The notes under the pieces are model-generated. The model was not told the origin of the DNA. It searched no databases and saw only the letters and a program-made list of their open reading frames with translations. The translations under genes and the position numbers were made by a program. Shown here one piece after another: positions 50,721 to 59,545 of a DNA stretch of 64,000 bases. The first letter of the stretch is position 1. Each line of letters begins with the position of its first letter. The stretch is from JANQGH01 sp039819285 (GTDB taxonomy: Bacteria; Pseudomonadota; Alphaproteobacteria; DSM-16000; Inquilinaceae), in the NCBI GenBank assembly GCA_039819285.1, contig JBCBSH010000001.1, positions 1 through 64,000 on the forward strand, in the 5' to 3' direction.

Positions 50721-52487
50721 TTAGAACTGCTCCACCTTCAGCGCCATAACGCTTTCGGCACCTTCGATGATTGCCGGCAGCAGGGACACCGTCTGAGGCA
50801 TCACCTGATCGGCAAAGAACAGGGCGGTGGCTCGCTTGGCCTCGGCAAAGTCCGGATTGGCGCCGTTGGACGTTGCGGCGGCGGCGCGGGCCATCAACCA
50901 GCCGCCGACGGTGATGGCGAACAGCTTCAGGTATGGGGCAGATACCGAAGCCGCGATTATCGGATTGTCTTTGCCCGTCCGGAGCAGCCAATCGGTCGCT
51001 GCGTGCAGATCGTCAAGGCTGGCCCGCAGGCGATCGGTGATGCGATTAATGGTTGACAGGCCATCCAGCGGGGCCGCCATTTCGGCGATCAGCGCCTTGG
51101 CCGCAGCCCCGTCGTCGCGCAGGACCTTGCGAAACACCAGATCGTTGGCCTGGATGCCGTTGGTGCCTTCATAGATCGGCGTGATGCGGGCGTCGCGATA
51201 GTGCTGGGCGGCGCCGGTTTCCTCGATGAAGCCCATGCCGCCATGCACCTGAATGCCCAGCGAGGCGACTTCCACGCCCATATCGGTGCACCAGGCCTTG
51301 ACCATCGGCGTCAGCAGATCGACCAGCGCGCCGGCCCGTTGCCGTTCGGCCTGGTCCGGGTGGCGCTTTGACCGGTCGAGCGCGCCGACGGCGTAGTAGG
51401 TCAGCGCGCGCCCGGCCTCGACCTGGGACCGCATGGCCATTAGCATACGCCGCACGTCGGGATGGTGGATGATCGCAACCGCCCCGTCGCCGGGTCTCGT
51501 CACCGCGCGGGACTGCACGCGTGCCACGGCGTAGTCGCGGGCCTGCTGATACGCCCGCTCACCGATCGCGACCCCCTGCAGGCCGACGGCCAGGCGCGCG
51601 TTGTTCATCATCGTGAACATGCAGGCCATGCCGCGATTTTCCTCGCCGACCAGCCAGCCCTGCGCGCCCTCGTTGTCGCCATAGGCCATCACCGCTGTGG
51701 GGCTGGCATGGATGCCCAGCTTGTGTTCCAGGCTGACGCAGCGCAGGTCGTTGCGCTGTCCTGGTGCGCCGTGGGCGTCCGGAATGAATTTGGGCACCAC
51801 GAACAGGCTGATGCCCTTGGTGCCGTCCGGCGCGCCGGGCAGGCGGGCCAACACCAGATGAATGATGTTGTCGGCCAGATCGTGCTCGCCATAGGTGATG
51901 TAGATCTTCTGGCCGGTGATGCGGTAGCTGCCGTCGCCATTCGGCACGGCCTTGGCGCGGATTGCGCCGACGTCCGAACCGGCCTGCGGCTCGGTCAGGT
52001 TCATCGTGCCGGTCCATTCGCCGGAGATCAGCTTGTGCAGATACAGCGCCTTCTGTTCCTCGGTGCCGTGGGCCTCGATGGCCTCCACCGCCGCGACGTT
52101 CAGCGTAGGACACAAGCCGAACGACATGTTGGCGGCATGGATCTGCTCCATCACCGCCATGGCCACCGACCAGGGCAGCCCCTGGCCGCCATGATCGGGC
52201 GAAAACGGCATCGAATTCCAGCCATCATCCCGGTAGCGGGCGTAGGCCTCGCGGAAACCATCGGGCGTCCGTACGGCGCCGTTTTCAAGGATCGACGGGT
52301 GTTGGTCGCCGACTTGGTTGAGCGGCGCGATGACCTTGCCGGTCAGCTTGGCCGCCTCCTCAAGCACCGCGTCGACCAGTTCTGGCGAAGCGTCCTCAAA
52401 GCCAGGCAGCGTTGCCAGATCTGCGAGACCGGCGAATTCGGCGAGGGCGAACCGCATGTCCTGAAGCGGGGCGGTATATGCGCTCAT
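50721..52487 (-). CDS. Acyl-CoA dehydrogenase, long form (DmdC/AidB-like)
   Basis: The 588-residue flavoenzyme has the ACAD N-terminal helical domain (about 35-160), the middle domain with LTEPQAGSDVGAIRAKA and GQKIYITYGEHDL, the C-terminal helical domain (GVAIGERAYQQARDYA; MRSQVEAGRALTYYAVG), the segment GGMGFIEETGAAQHYRDARITPIYEGTN, and an extra C-terminal ACDH domain. This is the class that includes methylthiopropanoyl-CoA dehydrogenase; acyl specificity cannot be read. It is downstream of sua5 by 33 bp on the same strand. Confidence 0.92.
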   Translation of the reverse strand: MSAYTAPLQDMRFALAEFAGLADLATLPGFEDASPELVDAVLEEAAKLTGKVIAPLNQVGDQHPSILENGAVRTPDGFREAYARYRDDGWNSMPFSPDHGGQGLPWSVAMAVMEQIHAANMSFGLCPTLNVAAVEAIEAHGTEEQKALYLHKLISGEWTGTMNLTEPQAGSDVGAIRAKAVPNGDGSYRITGQKIYITYGEHDLADNIIHLVLARLPGAPDGTKGISLFVVPKFIPDAHGAPGQRNDLRCVSLEHKLGIHASPTAVMAYGDNEGAQGWLVGEENRGMACMFTMMNNARLAVGLQGVAIGERAYQQARDYAVARVQSRAVTRPGDGAVAIIHHPDVRRMLMAMRSQVEAGRALTYYAVGALDRSKRHPDQAERQRAGALVDLLTPMVKAWCTDMGVEVASLGIQVHGGMGFIEETGAAQHYRDARITPIYEGTNGIQANDLVFRKVLRDDGAAAKALIAEMAAPLDGLSTINRITDRLRASLDDLHAATDWLLRTGKDNPIIAASVSAPYLKLFAITVGGWLMARAAAATSNGANPDFAEAKRATALFFADQVMPQTVSLLPAIIEGAESVMALKVEQF

Positions 52488-52520
52488 TCGGTCATCCTTG
52501 GTAACGGCGGTGCTGCCGGT

Positions 52521-53519
52521 TTACGACGCGGCTGCGGCAGAGGTAAGGGGTCTGGGCGCTGCGGCCCGCGTGAGGCGGTCGTTGATCGCTGCGCCCAGCC
52601 CCTGGTCCGGGATGGGTGCGACCGCAATGCCAGCGATGCCAGGCTGATCGAGCGCGCGCAGCATGGCGAACAGGTTCGCGGCCGCTTCGTGCAGGTCGCC
52701 TTCGGTGCTCAGGTTTGCAATGCGGTCGCCCTTGCGTAGGTCTGGCCCGAAGGCCAGGTAGGCCTCACCGGGGCGCGGCTGGCTCGCATTCAGCCGCAAG
52801 GGCGCGCTGGGGGCGTAGTGGCTGGCAAGCTGGCCGGGCGATTTCGGCTGGTCGGTCTCGTCGCCGCTGGCGAGGGGGCCGATCAGGGCCTCCAGATCCT
52901 CCGCCGTAACCGACCCGGGTCGCAACAGTCGGGCAACGGGACCCGTCAGGTCGATGACCGTGCTCTCAAGACCGACAGCGCAACGGCCGCCGGCCAGGAT
53001 CAGCGGAATGCGTCCGCCCAAGCTGTCGAGCACGTGTTGTGCCGTCGTCGGGCTGACCTGGCCGGACAGGTTGGCGCTTGGCGCCGCGATGGGCCTGCCG
53101 GATTCCGCCAGTAGGGATCTTGCCACTGGCCGCGCCGGAACGCGCATGGCAATGCTGTCCAAGCCAGCGCTGACCAGAAGCGAGGCCGGACTGTCTGGCC
53201 GTCGCGGCAAGACCAGGGTCAGCGGACCCGGCCAGAAGGTCGCCGCCAAGCGTCGCGCACGATCGTCAAACGCCGCCAGCGTTTCCGCGATCTGCGGGCT
53301 TGCGACATGGACGATCAAGGGATTGAAGCGGGGCCGCTGCTTGGCGGCAAAGATCGCGGCTACCGCCCGGTCGTCCGTGGCGTCGGCGCCCAAACCGTAG
53401 ACCGTCTCCGTGGGAAAGGCGACCAGCTCGCCGGCGCGCAACAGGCGCGCGGCCTCGGCAACCCCAGTGGGGCTGGCCGCGATCAGCCGCGTCTCCATGA
53501 GGCTCGAACCATCAGACAT
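52521..53519 (-). CDS. sua5: Threonylcarbamoyl-AMP synthase, long (Sua5) form
   Basis: It makes the TC-AMP precursor of t6A37 in ANN-decoding tRNAs. The YrdC domain (about 10-195) contains LLRAGELVAFPTETVYGLGA, KQRPRFNPLIVHV and RPIAAPSANLSGQVSPTTAQHV. The Sua5 C-terminal domain follows after a linker (SPGQLASHYAPSAPLRL). The start is uncertain between ATGs at 53528, 53519 and 53498, none with a clear ribosome site. The gene is divergent from parA. Confidence 0.93.
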   Translation of the reverse strand: MSDGSSLMETRLIAASPTGVAEAARLLRAGELVAFPTETVYGLGADATDDRAVAAIFAAKQRPRFNPLIVHVASPQIAETLAAFDDRARRLAATFWPGPLTLVLPRRPDSPASLLVSAGLDSIAMRVPARPVARSLLAESGRPIAAPSANLSGQVSPTTAQHVLDSLGGRIPLILAGGRCAVGLESTVIDLTGPVARLLRPGSVTAEDLEALIGPLASGDETDQPKSPGQLASHYAPSAPLRLNASQPRPGEAYLAFGPDLRKGDRIANLSTEGDLHEAAANLFAMLRALDQPGIAGIAVAPIPDQGLGAAINDRLTRAAAPRPLTSAAAAS

Positions 53520-53596
53520 GGTCGCCATATAGCGCGCCGGCGCGGTTTTGACCAACCCCGGCTGTCGATGAAGCAGGCGCGGCCAGGGTTGGCTGC

Positions 53597-53637
53597 TGCG
53601 GTGCAACATTGACTTGCGTTTGTCTTGTTGCGGTGCA
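53597..53637. repeat. Direct repeat TGCGGTGCA upstream of parA
   Basis: TGCGGTGCA occurs at 53597-53605 and 53629-53637, 32 bp apart, in the short gap between divergent sua5 and the ParA-like gene. A TTGACT hexamer lies between them. It could be a binding site for the ParA-like protein or another regulator; evidence is limited to the repeat itself. Confidence 0.45.
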
Positions 53638-53667
53638 GTATGAACCTTTCGGGTGCGGAGAGCGGCC

Positions 53668-54294
53668 ATGGCAGGATCGGTTATCACGATCGCTCAGCAG
53701 AAGGGCGGGGCGGGCAAGACCACTTTGGCGGCCCATTTAGCGGTGGCGATGGCTCAATCCGGCCGGTCCGTCGCGATCATGGACATCGATCCGCAAGGCA
53801 GCCTGACGGCCTGGTCCCAGGCGCGGGGCGAGGCGGAGCCGGCGATTGCTGGCCATCAGGTCACCGGTTGGCGCGCCGCCGGAGCCGTCGAACGGCTGGC
53901 GCGGGACTTCGATGTCGTGATCGTCGACAGCCCGCCGCACGCCGAAACGGAGGCTCGGATCGCCGTGCGCGCGGCCGATCTTGTCCTGGTGCCGGTACAG
54001 CCTAGCCCGATGGACTTTTGGGCCACAAAACCGACCATTGCCTTGGCGGCGGCGGAGAAGACGGCGGTTCTGGTCGTCCTGAACCGCGTGCCCGCCCGTG
54101 CCAGGCTCGCGGATGAGATTACCGATCAGATGGATGAACTGGGCACCGATCTGGCCGTCGCGCGGATTGGCAACCGGATCGCTCTGGCGGCGGCCTTGAT
54201 GAAGGGGCGCGGTGTCACCGAAACCCATCGACGCTCCATGGCGGCCGAAGAAATCGACGCCCTGGCTAAAGAGATCCTGACCCGGCTTCGTTAG
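53668..54294 (+). CDS. ParA/MinD-family ATPase without ParB
   Basis: The 208-residue P-loop ATPase has the deviant Walker A QQKGGAGKTTLAAH, switch I region DIDPQGSLTAW, and VIVDSPPHAETEARIAVRAADLVLVPVQPS (Walker B and switch II). GGAG lies 8 bases before the ATG at 53668. The chromosomal ParA normally sits next to parB; here there is none, so this is an orphan ATPase of the type that positions other cargo. It is convergent with the permease gene (29-bp overlap). Confidence 0.85.
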   Translation: MAGSVITIAQQKGGAGKTTLAAHLAVAMAQSGRSVAIMDIDPQGSLTAWSQARGEAEPAIAGHQVTGWRAAGAVERLARDFDVVIVDSPPHAETEARIAVRAADLVLVPVQPSPMDFWATKPTIALAAAEKTAVLVVLNRVPARARLADEITDQMDELGTDLAVARIGNRIALAAALMKGRGVTETHRRSMAAEEIDALAKEILTRLR

Positions 54295-55726
54295 CGGGCT
54301 TGTCTGCAGCAGCCGTCGGTTCGGGCAAGATCAGCGTCAGCAGGATAGCCGTCAGGCCCGACAGCGCTATGGGTGACCCGGTGACCGAACGCACGATTGC
54401 CGGCAATTCCTGAAAGGCATCGGGCACCAGTGCCGAGCCAAGCCCTAGACCCAACGAAACCGCTGCCACCAGCACGCGCTTTCGTGTGAAGGGCTCGGAC
54501 GACAAGAGGCGGATGCCAGCGACGGCGATCGAGCCAAAAAGCACGACCATGGCCCCCCCGATGACCGGTTGGGGGATCGCGACAAACAGGGCGCCAACGA
54601 AGGGAAACAGACCGAGCAGGACAAGGATCGGCGCAATGAACAACGCGATATGGCGGCTGGCGATGCCGGTCAGTTGAATAACACCGTTGTTCTGGCCGAA
54701 GGTCGTGCTGGGAAAGCTGTTGAAGATCGCGGCGATCGCTGAGTTGACGCCGTCGCCCAGAATGCCGCCCTGAATGCGCTTGAGGTAGGTCGGTCCTTCC
54801 ACCGGCTCGCCCGCGATGACGGACGTCGCAGTCAGGTCGCCGGCTGCCTCGATGGCGGTGATGAGATATAAAATCGCTATTGGAACAAAGAGTTCGATGC
54901 TAAAGTCAATTCCGTACTTTAACGGTGTTGGCATCGTGACGGCCGGTTGACTGGCGAGGCTGCTGAGATCCAAGAGCCCGGTCAGGGCCGCAATCGACGA
55001 GCCGATGAGAACGCCGATCAGAATGGCGGAGATCCTGATCAAGGGGCGGCGTTGGATGAAGGCGGCGATGATGATCGCCATGGTGACCCCGCCAATCGCC
55101 AGATTGCTCAGGCTGCCGAAGTCGGCCGCTCCGCTGCCGCCGGCGAGGCTGCTGAATCCGACTTCGATCAGGCTCAGGCCAATTACGGTCACGACGACGC
55201 CGGTGACCGTCCGCGTGATAATGCGCCGGATCAGCGGTACGATCTGGCTGAGCCCGATTTCGACCAGGCAGCCGACCAGGCATGTGCCGAAAATGGCCGC
55301 CAGCATGGCCTCGTCGCTGCTGCCTGCCGCGCGCATCGCCAGGCCGCCGCCAACAATGGTGGCCACGAAGGTGAAGCTCGTGCCCTGAAGGCAGAGCAGG
55401 CCGGACCCGACGGGGCCGATGCGGCGCGACTGAATAAAAGTGGCGACGCCGGAGACCATCAGCGCCATCGACACCAGATAGGCGCTTTCGGTGTCGTCGA
55501 GCTGCAGGCCGCGCGCGATCAGCAGCGGAACGATCGCGATTGCGAAAACACTGGCCATCAAGTGTTGTAGCGCCGCCAGCAGACTGCGCAGGGCATCTGG
55601 CCGATCGTTAAGCCGGTAAATCAGATCGCTGGCCGCGACCGAAAGGTTCGGTGGACCTTCGTTTGCGACGGGCGGACCTACTCGCTCTTCAGCGGTCGCC
55701 GGCGGCGTGTCGCGCCCAGTACTCAA
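54266..55726 (-). CDS. NCS2 family xanthine/uracil permease
   Basis: The 486-residue transporter has about 12 to 14 membrane segments and the NCS2 features QHLMASVFAIAIVPLLI, GSGLLCLQGTSFTFVATIVGGGLA, and FPSTTFGQNNGVIQLTGIASR, the conserved NQNNG-like signature region. Start is TTG at 55726, its TGA-overlapping position (TTGA) sitting in the cysQ stop, so translation is likely coupled to cysQ. It imports purine or pyrimidine bases; a xanthine- or urate-type substrate is likely from the family. Confidence 0.88.
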   Translation of the reverse strand: MSTGRDTPPATAEERVGPPVANEGPPNLSVAASDLIYRLNDRPDALRSLLAALQHLMASVFAIAIVPLLIARGLQLDDTESAYLVSMALMVSGVATFIQSRRIGPVGSGLLCLQGTSFTFVATIVGGGLAMRAAGSSDEAMLAAIFGTCLVGCLVEIGLSQIVPLIRRIITRTVTGVVVTVIGLSLIEVGFSSLAGGSGAADFGSLSNLAIGGVTMAIIIAAFIQRRPLIRISAILIGVLIGSSIAALTGLLDLSSLASQPAVTMPTPLKYGIDFSIELFVPIAILYLITAIEAAGDLTATSVIAGEPVEGPTYLKRIQGGILGDGVNSAIAAIFNSFPSTTFGQNNGVIQLTGIASRHIALFIAPILVLLGLFPFVGALFVAIPQPVIGGAMVVLFGSIAVAGIRLLSSEPFTRKRVLVAAVSLGLGLGSALVPDAFQELPAIVRSVTGSPIALSGLTAILLTLILPEPTAAADKPANEAGSGSL

Positions 55727-56523
55727 CGCGTTGGGCGAATGGAAGGACAGCGCCCATAGGCCACGAAATGGGGGTTGCGAAAGTCCTTCTTGGCGTATGC
55801 CATCGGCGCGCCGTCTAGCGTCTCGACCCGCCCTCCGGCAGCGGCGAGGACCGCCTGGCCCGCGGCGATATCCCATTCCATGGTGGGCCCCAAGCGCGGG
55901 TAGATATCGGCTTCGCCGGAAGCGACCAGGCAAAGCTTCAGCGAACTGCCGATCTGTCTCTGATTGCTGACCTGGGCCGACTGCAAAAGCGCGTCCAGGG
56001 CCTGCTTGTCACCGTGGCTGCGGCTTGAGACAACCGTCAAGCCCGTCACCGGTGCTGGCCTGGCGATGATGGGTTCGTTCGTGCCGCCGGCCCAACGGCG
56101 ATAGGCGCCGACGCCGCACAGGCCGCCATAGACGATATCGAGCGCAGGCGCGACCACGACACCGAGGATGGGCTGGCCGTCGACGATCAAGGCGATGTTG
56201 ACCGTGAATTCGCCCTTGCCGTCCTTACGGACGAACTCCTTCGTGCCGTCCAGCGGGTCGACCAGCCAGAAGGGGCCGTCATCGGTTTCAGGCACGTGAC
56301 CGGCCGAGGCTGCCTCCTCGGCCACCACGGGGGTCTCCGGCGTCAGGTCGGCCAGTCCCTTCAGAATGATCGCTTCGGCGGCCTGGTCCGCCTTCGTGAC
56401 AGGGCTGCCGTCCGCCTTTGTGCCCGGCTGCACTTTGCCGTGATAGCGCAGCACTTCGTCGCCCGCTTGGCACGCTAGCTTGTCGACCCGGTCCAACAGG
56501 TCCGGTGTCGGTGGAACAGACAT
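55723..56523 (-). CDS. cysQ: 3'(2'),5'-bisphosphate nucleotidase CysQ
   Basis: It hydrolyses 3'-phosphoadenosine 5'-phosphate to AMP, recycling a by-product of sulfate assimilation. The 266-residue lithium-sensitive phosphatase fold shows VVAEEAAS, DPLDGTKEFVRKDGKGEFT (metal-binding Asp residues) and EWDIAAGQAVLAAAGG. The length is typical. It overlaps the permease by 4 bp and follows the CoxL-like gene by 23 bp on the same strand. Confidence 0.93.
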   Translation of the reverse strand: MSVPPTPDLLDRVDKLACQAGDEVLRYHGKVQPGTKADGSPVTKADQAAEAIILKGLADLTPETPVVAEEAASAGHVPETDDGPFWLVDPLDGTKEFVRKDGKGEFTVNIALIVDGQPILGVVVAPALDIVYGGLCGVGAYRRWAGGTNEPIIARPAPVTGLTVVSSRSHGDKQALDALLQSAQVSNQRQIGSSLKLCLVASGEADIYPRLGPTMEWDIAAGQAVLAAAGGRVETLDGAPMAYAKKDFRNPHFVAYGRCPSIRPTR

Positions 56524-56546
56524 CGCTCGTCGCTCGTTTTCCCGGA

Positions 56547-58865
56547 CTATTCGGCCGCTTGATCGATACGCCGGTCTTGGATCGCTCGCCAGACTGATGA
56601 CGGGGTCGCCGGCATGTCGATGTGATCGATGCCGTGAACGGACACGGCGTCAACCAGGGCATTGATGATTGCTGGTGGAGCACCGATCGCCCCGGCTTCG
56701 CCGGCCCCCTTGACGCCCAGCGGATTGGTCTTGCAGGGGATCTCATTGTAGCGGAAATCCACGAACGGCAAGCTGTCGGCACGCGGCATGGCATAGTCCA
56801 TGAACGAACCGCTGAGAAGCTGGCCGGAGTCCTCGTCATACACGGTCTTCTCCAGCAGCGCCTGGCCAATGCCTTGTGCGATACCGCCATGGACCTGGCC
56901 GGCCACGAGCAGCGGGTTCAGCACCTTGCCGAAATCGTCCACGACGGTATAGCGCAGGATCTCGACAGTGCCGGTGTCCGGGTCGACCTCCAACTCGCAG
57001 ATATGCGCCCCGTTGGGAAAGGTCGAGGCGGGCGGCTTGAAATCGCCTTGCTCGTCAAAGGCGACGTCTTCGCCCAGATCGTCCGCGATCTCGGCCAACG
57101 TTACCGACCGATCGGTGCCGACGATGGTGAACCGGCCGTCTTCCAGCGCGATGTCAGCGGCGGCGGCCTCCATCATGTCGGCGGCTCTTGCCTTGGCGCG
57201 CTCCTGAATCTTCAGGGCCGCATCGGCGACATTGGCGCCGCCGACCGGGATCGCGCGCGATCCGCCGACGCCAGAGCCGGTGGGCATAGCGTCCGTGTCG
57301 CCCTGGATGATGGTGATGTCGTCGAAATCGACACCGAGATGTTCGGAAATGATCTGCTTGAAGCCGGTCTCGTGGCCTTGGCCGTTGGTTTGGCTGCCCA
57401 CGGTGAGCACAACGCGGCCGTCGCCCTTGACACTGACCAGCGCATATTCCGATCCGCCACCACCGCAGGCCTCGACATAGGTCGCCAGGCCAATGCCACG
57501 CAACTTGCCTCGCTCGGCGGCCTCTGCGCGACGATGCTCGAAATCATGCCAGTCCGCCGCCTCCAGCGCGTCGTCCATGTTGCGCGCGAACTCGCCTGAA
57601 TCGTAGGTGAGACCGGTCGCTGTCGTGTGCGGCATGGCCTCCGGCGGAATGTAGTTCCGACGCCGGATCTCGGCCGGAGAAATGCCCAGCTCGCGGGCCG
57701 CCTTGTCGACGATCCTTTCGACCGTAAACGCGGCTTCCGGCCGGCCGGCGCCGCGATAGGCATCGACCGGCTGGGTGTTTGTGAAGACGCCACGAACCCG
57801 GCTGTGTACCCGTTGGATCGTATAAAGGCCGCTTAACATGCGGTTGCCGGCATTGGTCGCAACGAACGGCCCGAAATTGGACAGATAACCGCCGAGATTG
57901 GCGATCGTGTCGACGCGCAAGGCCAGAAACTTGCCGTCCGCGTCCACCGCCAGCTCTGCGTGGGTGACGTTGTCGCGACCGTGATCGTCGCTGACGAAGG
58001 CTTCGCTGCGTTCGGCGGCCCATTTCACGGGTCGGCCCAAGACGCGCGCGGCGTGCAAGGTGGCGGGGTACTCGGGATACAGGAAGATCTTCATGCCAAA
58101 GCCGCCGCCGACATCCGGCGTCAGCACGCGCATGGATTCCGGATCGACGTTCAACACGTCCTTGGTGATCCGGTCTTTGATGTTGTGGGCACCCTGGCTC
58201 GAAACTGTGAAGGTGAACCGTTCGGTCGCCGGGTCGTATTCCGCCAGACAGGCACGGCCTTCCATCGGGCTGGACACGACCCGGTTGTTCACATGGTCAA
58301 GCGTGATGATCCTGTGCGCCCGGTCGAACAGCGCGTTCGTCTCGGCCTCGTGGCCCAGTTCCCAGTCGAAGACCAGATTGCGCGGCGCCTCGGGCCAGAT
58401 CTGGGGCGCGCCGTTCCGCAGCGCGGCGGCTGGATCGACCACCGCGTCGATCGGGTCATAGTCGATCATAACCAGGTCGGCGGCGTCTTTCGCTTGGGCC
58501 AGCGTTTCGGCCACGATCATGATGACCGGATCGCCGACATGGCGAACCTGATCGACCGCCAGGTTCGGGCGCGGCGGCTCCGCCATCGCGCTGCCGTCCC
58601 GGTTGGTCAGGCGCGCGTAGGTCGGGATGCCGGAAATGCCCGCCTGCGTCAGGTCTTCGCCGGTAAAGACACCGACGACGCCTGGCGCTTCGGCGGCTTC
58701 GCCGAGGTCGATCTCCGTGATCATTGCATTGGCGAACGGGGATCGGACGAAGAAGGCTTGCAACTGGCCGTCGGGCTTAATGTCGTCCGTGTAGCGGCCG
58801 CTACCGGTGATCAGCTTGGGATCCTCGGTACGCGGAACTGATTGTCCGATGCCGAATTTTGCCAT
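56547..58865 (-). CDS. Xanthine-dehydrogenase-family molybdopterin subunit (CoxL-like, form II)
   Basis: The 772-residue subunit binds the molybdenum cofactor. Landmarks are GRYTDDIKPDGQLQAFFVRS at the N-terminus, SSPMEGRACLAEYD, LTPDVGGGFGMK, and the active-site loop VDAYRGAGRPEAAF. Form I CO dehydrogenases have AYRCSFR at that place, so CO oxidation is not supported. The catalytic Glu is in GVKGAGEAGAIGAPP. The FAD (CoxM) and [2Fe-2S] (CoxS) subunits are not in the window, and the CDS is followed closely by cysQ. Substrate unknown. Confidence 0.9.
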   Translation of the reverse strand: MAKFGIGQSVPRTEDPKLITGSGRYTDDIKPDGQLQAFFVRSPFANAMITEIDLGEAAEAPGVVGVFTGEDLTQAGISGIPTYARLTNRDGSAMAEPPRPNLAVDQVRHVGDPVIMIVAETLAQAKDAADLVMIDYDPIDAVVDPAAALRNGAPQIWPEAPRNLVFDWELGHEAETNALFDRAHRIITLDHVNNRVVSSPMEGRACLAEYDPATERFTFTVSSQGAHNIKDRITKDVLNVDPESMRVLTPDVGGGFGMKIFLYPEYPATLHAARVLGRPVKWAAERSEAFVSDDHGRDNVTHAELAVDADGKFLALRVDTIANLGGYLSNFGPFVATNAGNRMLSGLYTIQRVHSRVRGVFTNTQPVDAYRGAGRPEAAFTVERIVDKAARELGISPAEIRRRNYIPPEAMPHTTATGLTYDSGEFARNMDDALEAADWHDFEHRRAEAAERGKLRGIGLATYVEACGGGGSEYALVSVKGDGRVVLTVGSQTNGQGHETGFKQIISEHLGVDFDDITIIQGDTDAMPTGSGVGGSRAIPVGGANVADAALKIQERAKARAADMMEAAAADIALEDGRFTIVGTDRSVTLAEIADDLGEDVAFDEQGDFKPPASTFPNGAHICELEVDPDTGTVEILRYTVVDDFGKVLNPLLVAGQVHGGIAQGIGQALLEKTVYDEDSGQLLSGSFMDYAMPRADSLPFVDFRYNEIPCKTNPLGVKGAGEAGAIGAPPAIINALVDAVSVHGIDHIDMPATPSSVWRAIQDRRIDQAAE

Positions 58866-59170
58866 GGCGTTCGCCTGTCGCTATCGGGGCGCCGGAGCAA
58901 CGCCGGCGATGGGGTCTGCTAAGTTTGCGTCTAACATCGCTATCGGAGGCCAACCGGTCAACGCTGTCACCGCAATTGAGCGCTCATGATAGCATTGCAT
59001 CGTTCGCCCCCACCAACCTGGAAGCTTAGCGCGGTGGGGCGGTTAGGTCGATTTGATCCGTTTGTGCCTACCGGTCGGCGGTCCAGGTCTGGGGGCGCCG
59101 AAAGCCACCTTTTCCGATGCATCCAGTTGCAACGAACCAGCCGAGAATTACAGCCTTTTCAAGACAAGAG
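58866..59170. other. Intergenic region upstream of coxL-like gene
   Basis: The region separates the coxL-like start at 58865 from the small membrane-peptide gene, both on the minus strand. No convincing coding frame, tRNA or terminator was seen. It must hold the coxL-like promoter. Confidence 0.5.
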
Positions 59171-59287
59171 TCAGTCGCGACCGCCGGCGGTTAGGCCAAG
59201 ATAAATTGCGAGAAAGAAAAAGATCGGGACCAAAACTAACACCGCAAGCTGAATCCAATCCAAACCTAGAAATACAATCTCCGACAT
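59171..59287 (-). CDS. Single-span membrane peptide (38 residues)
   Basis: The peptide MSEIVFLGLDWIQLAVLV... has one hydrophobic helix (about residues 12-33) and a short polar tail (TAGGRD). AAGGA seven bases before the ATG at 59287 is a good ribosome site, and the base composition here is lower in GC than its neighbours. It lies alone between the coxL-like gene and the GNAT-like gene. The function is unknown and it may be a subunit-like or toxin-like peptide; neither is shown. Confidence 0.55.
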   Translation of the reverse strand: MSEIVFLGLDWIQLAVLVLVPIFFFLAIYLGLTAGGRD

Positions 59288-59545
59288 TTTCAGTCCTTTT
59301 GGGCCATATCTGTTGTGGGAACTGTCTGAGGCCACGCGCCGGGCAAGAGCGATAACCATAGCAAGCCTGTCCCGACATTCCGATACACTTTCTTGGCAAG
59401 GCAGACCTTTCCGCCTGCAAACCGCCAAATAGTTTTGTTTCTGTGATATGGGTTATGCATTCGATGTAATATATACGAGTGGAAGCTACCCTCGGTAGTA
59501 GAAAACGACCATGCGTAACGCCGCCTTACAAAGGAGACACTGTCA

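Noticed and set aside
56547..58865. Aerobic carbon monoxide dehydrogenase large subunit
   Set aside because: The active-site loop reads AYRGAGR rather than the AYRCSFR of form I enzymes and the other two subunits are missing nearby.
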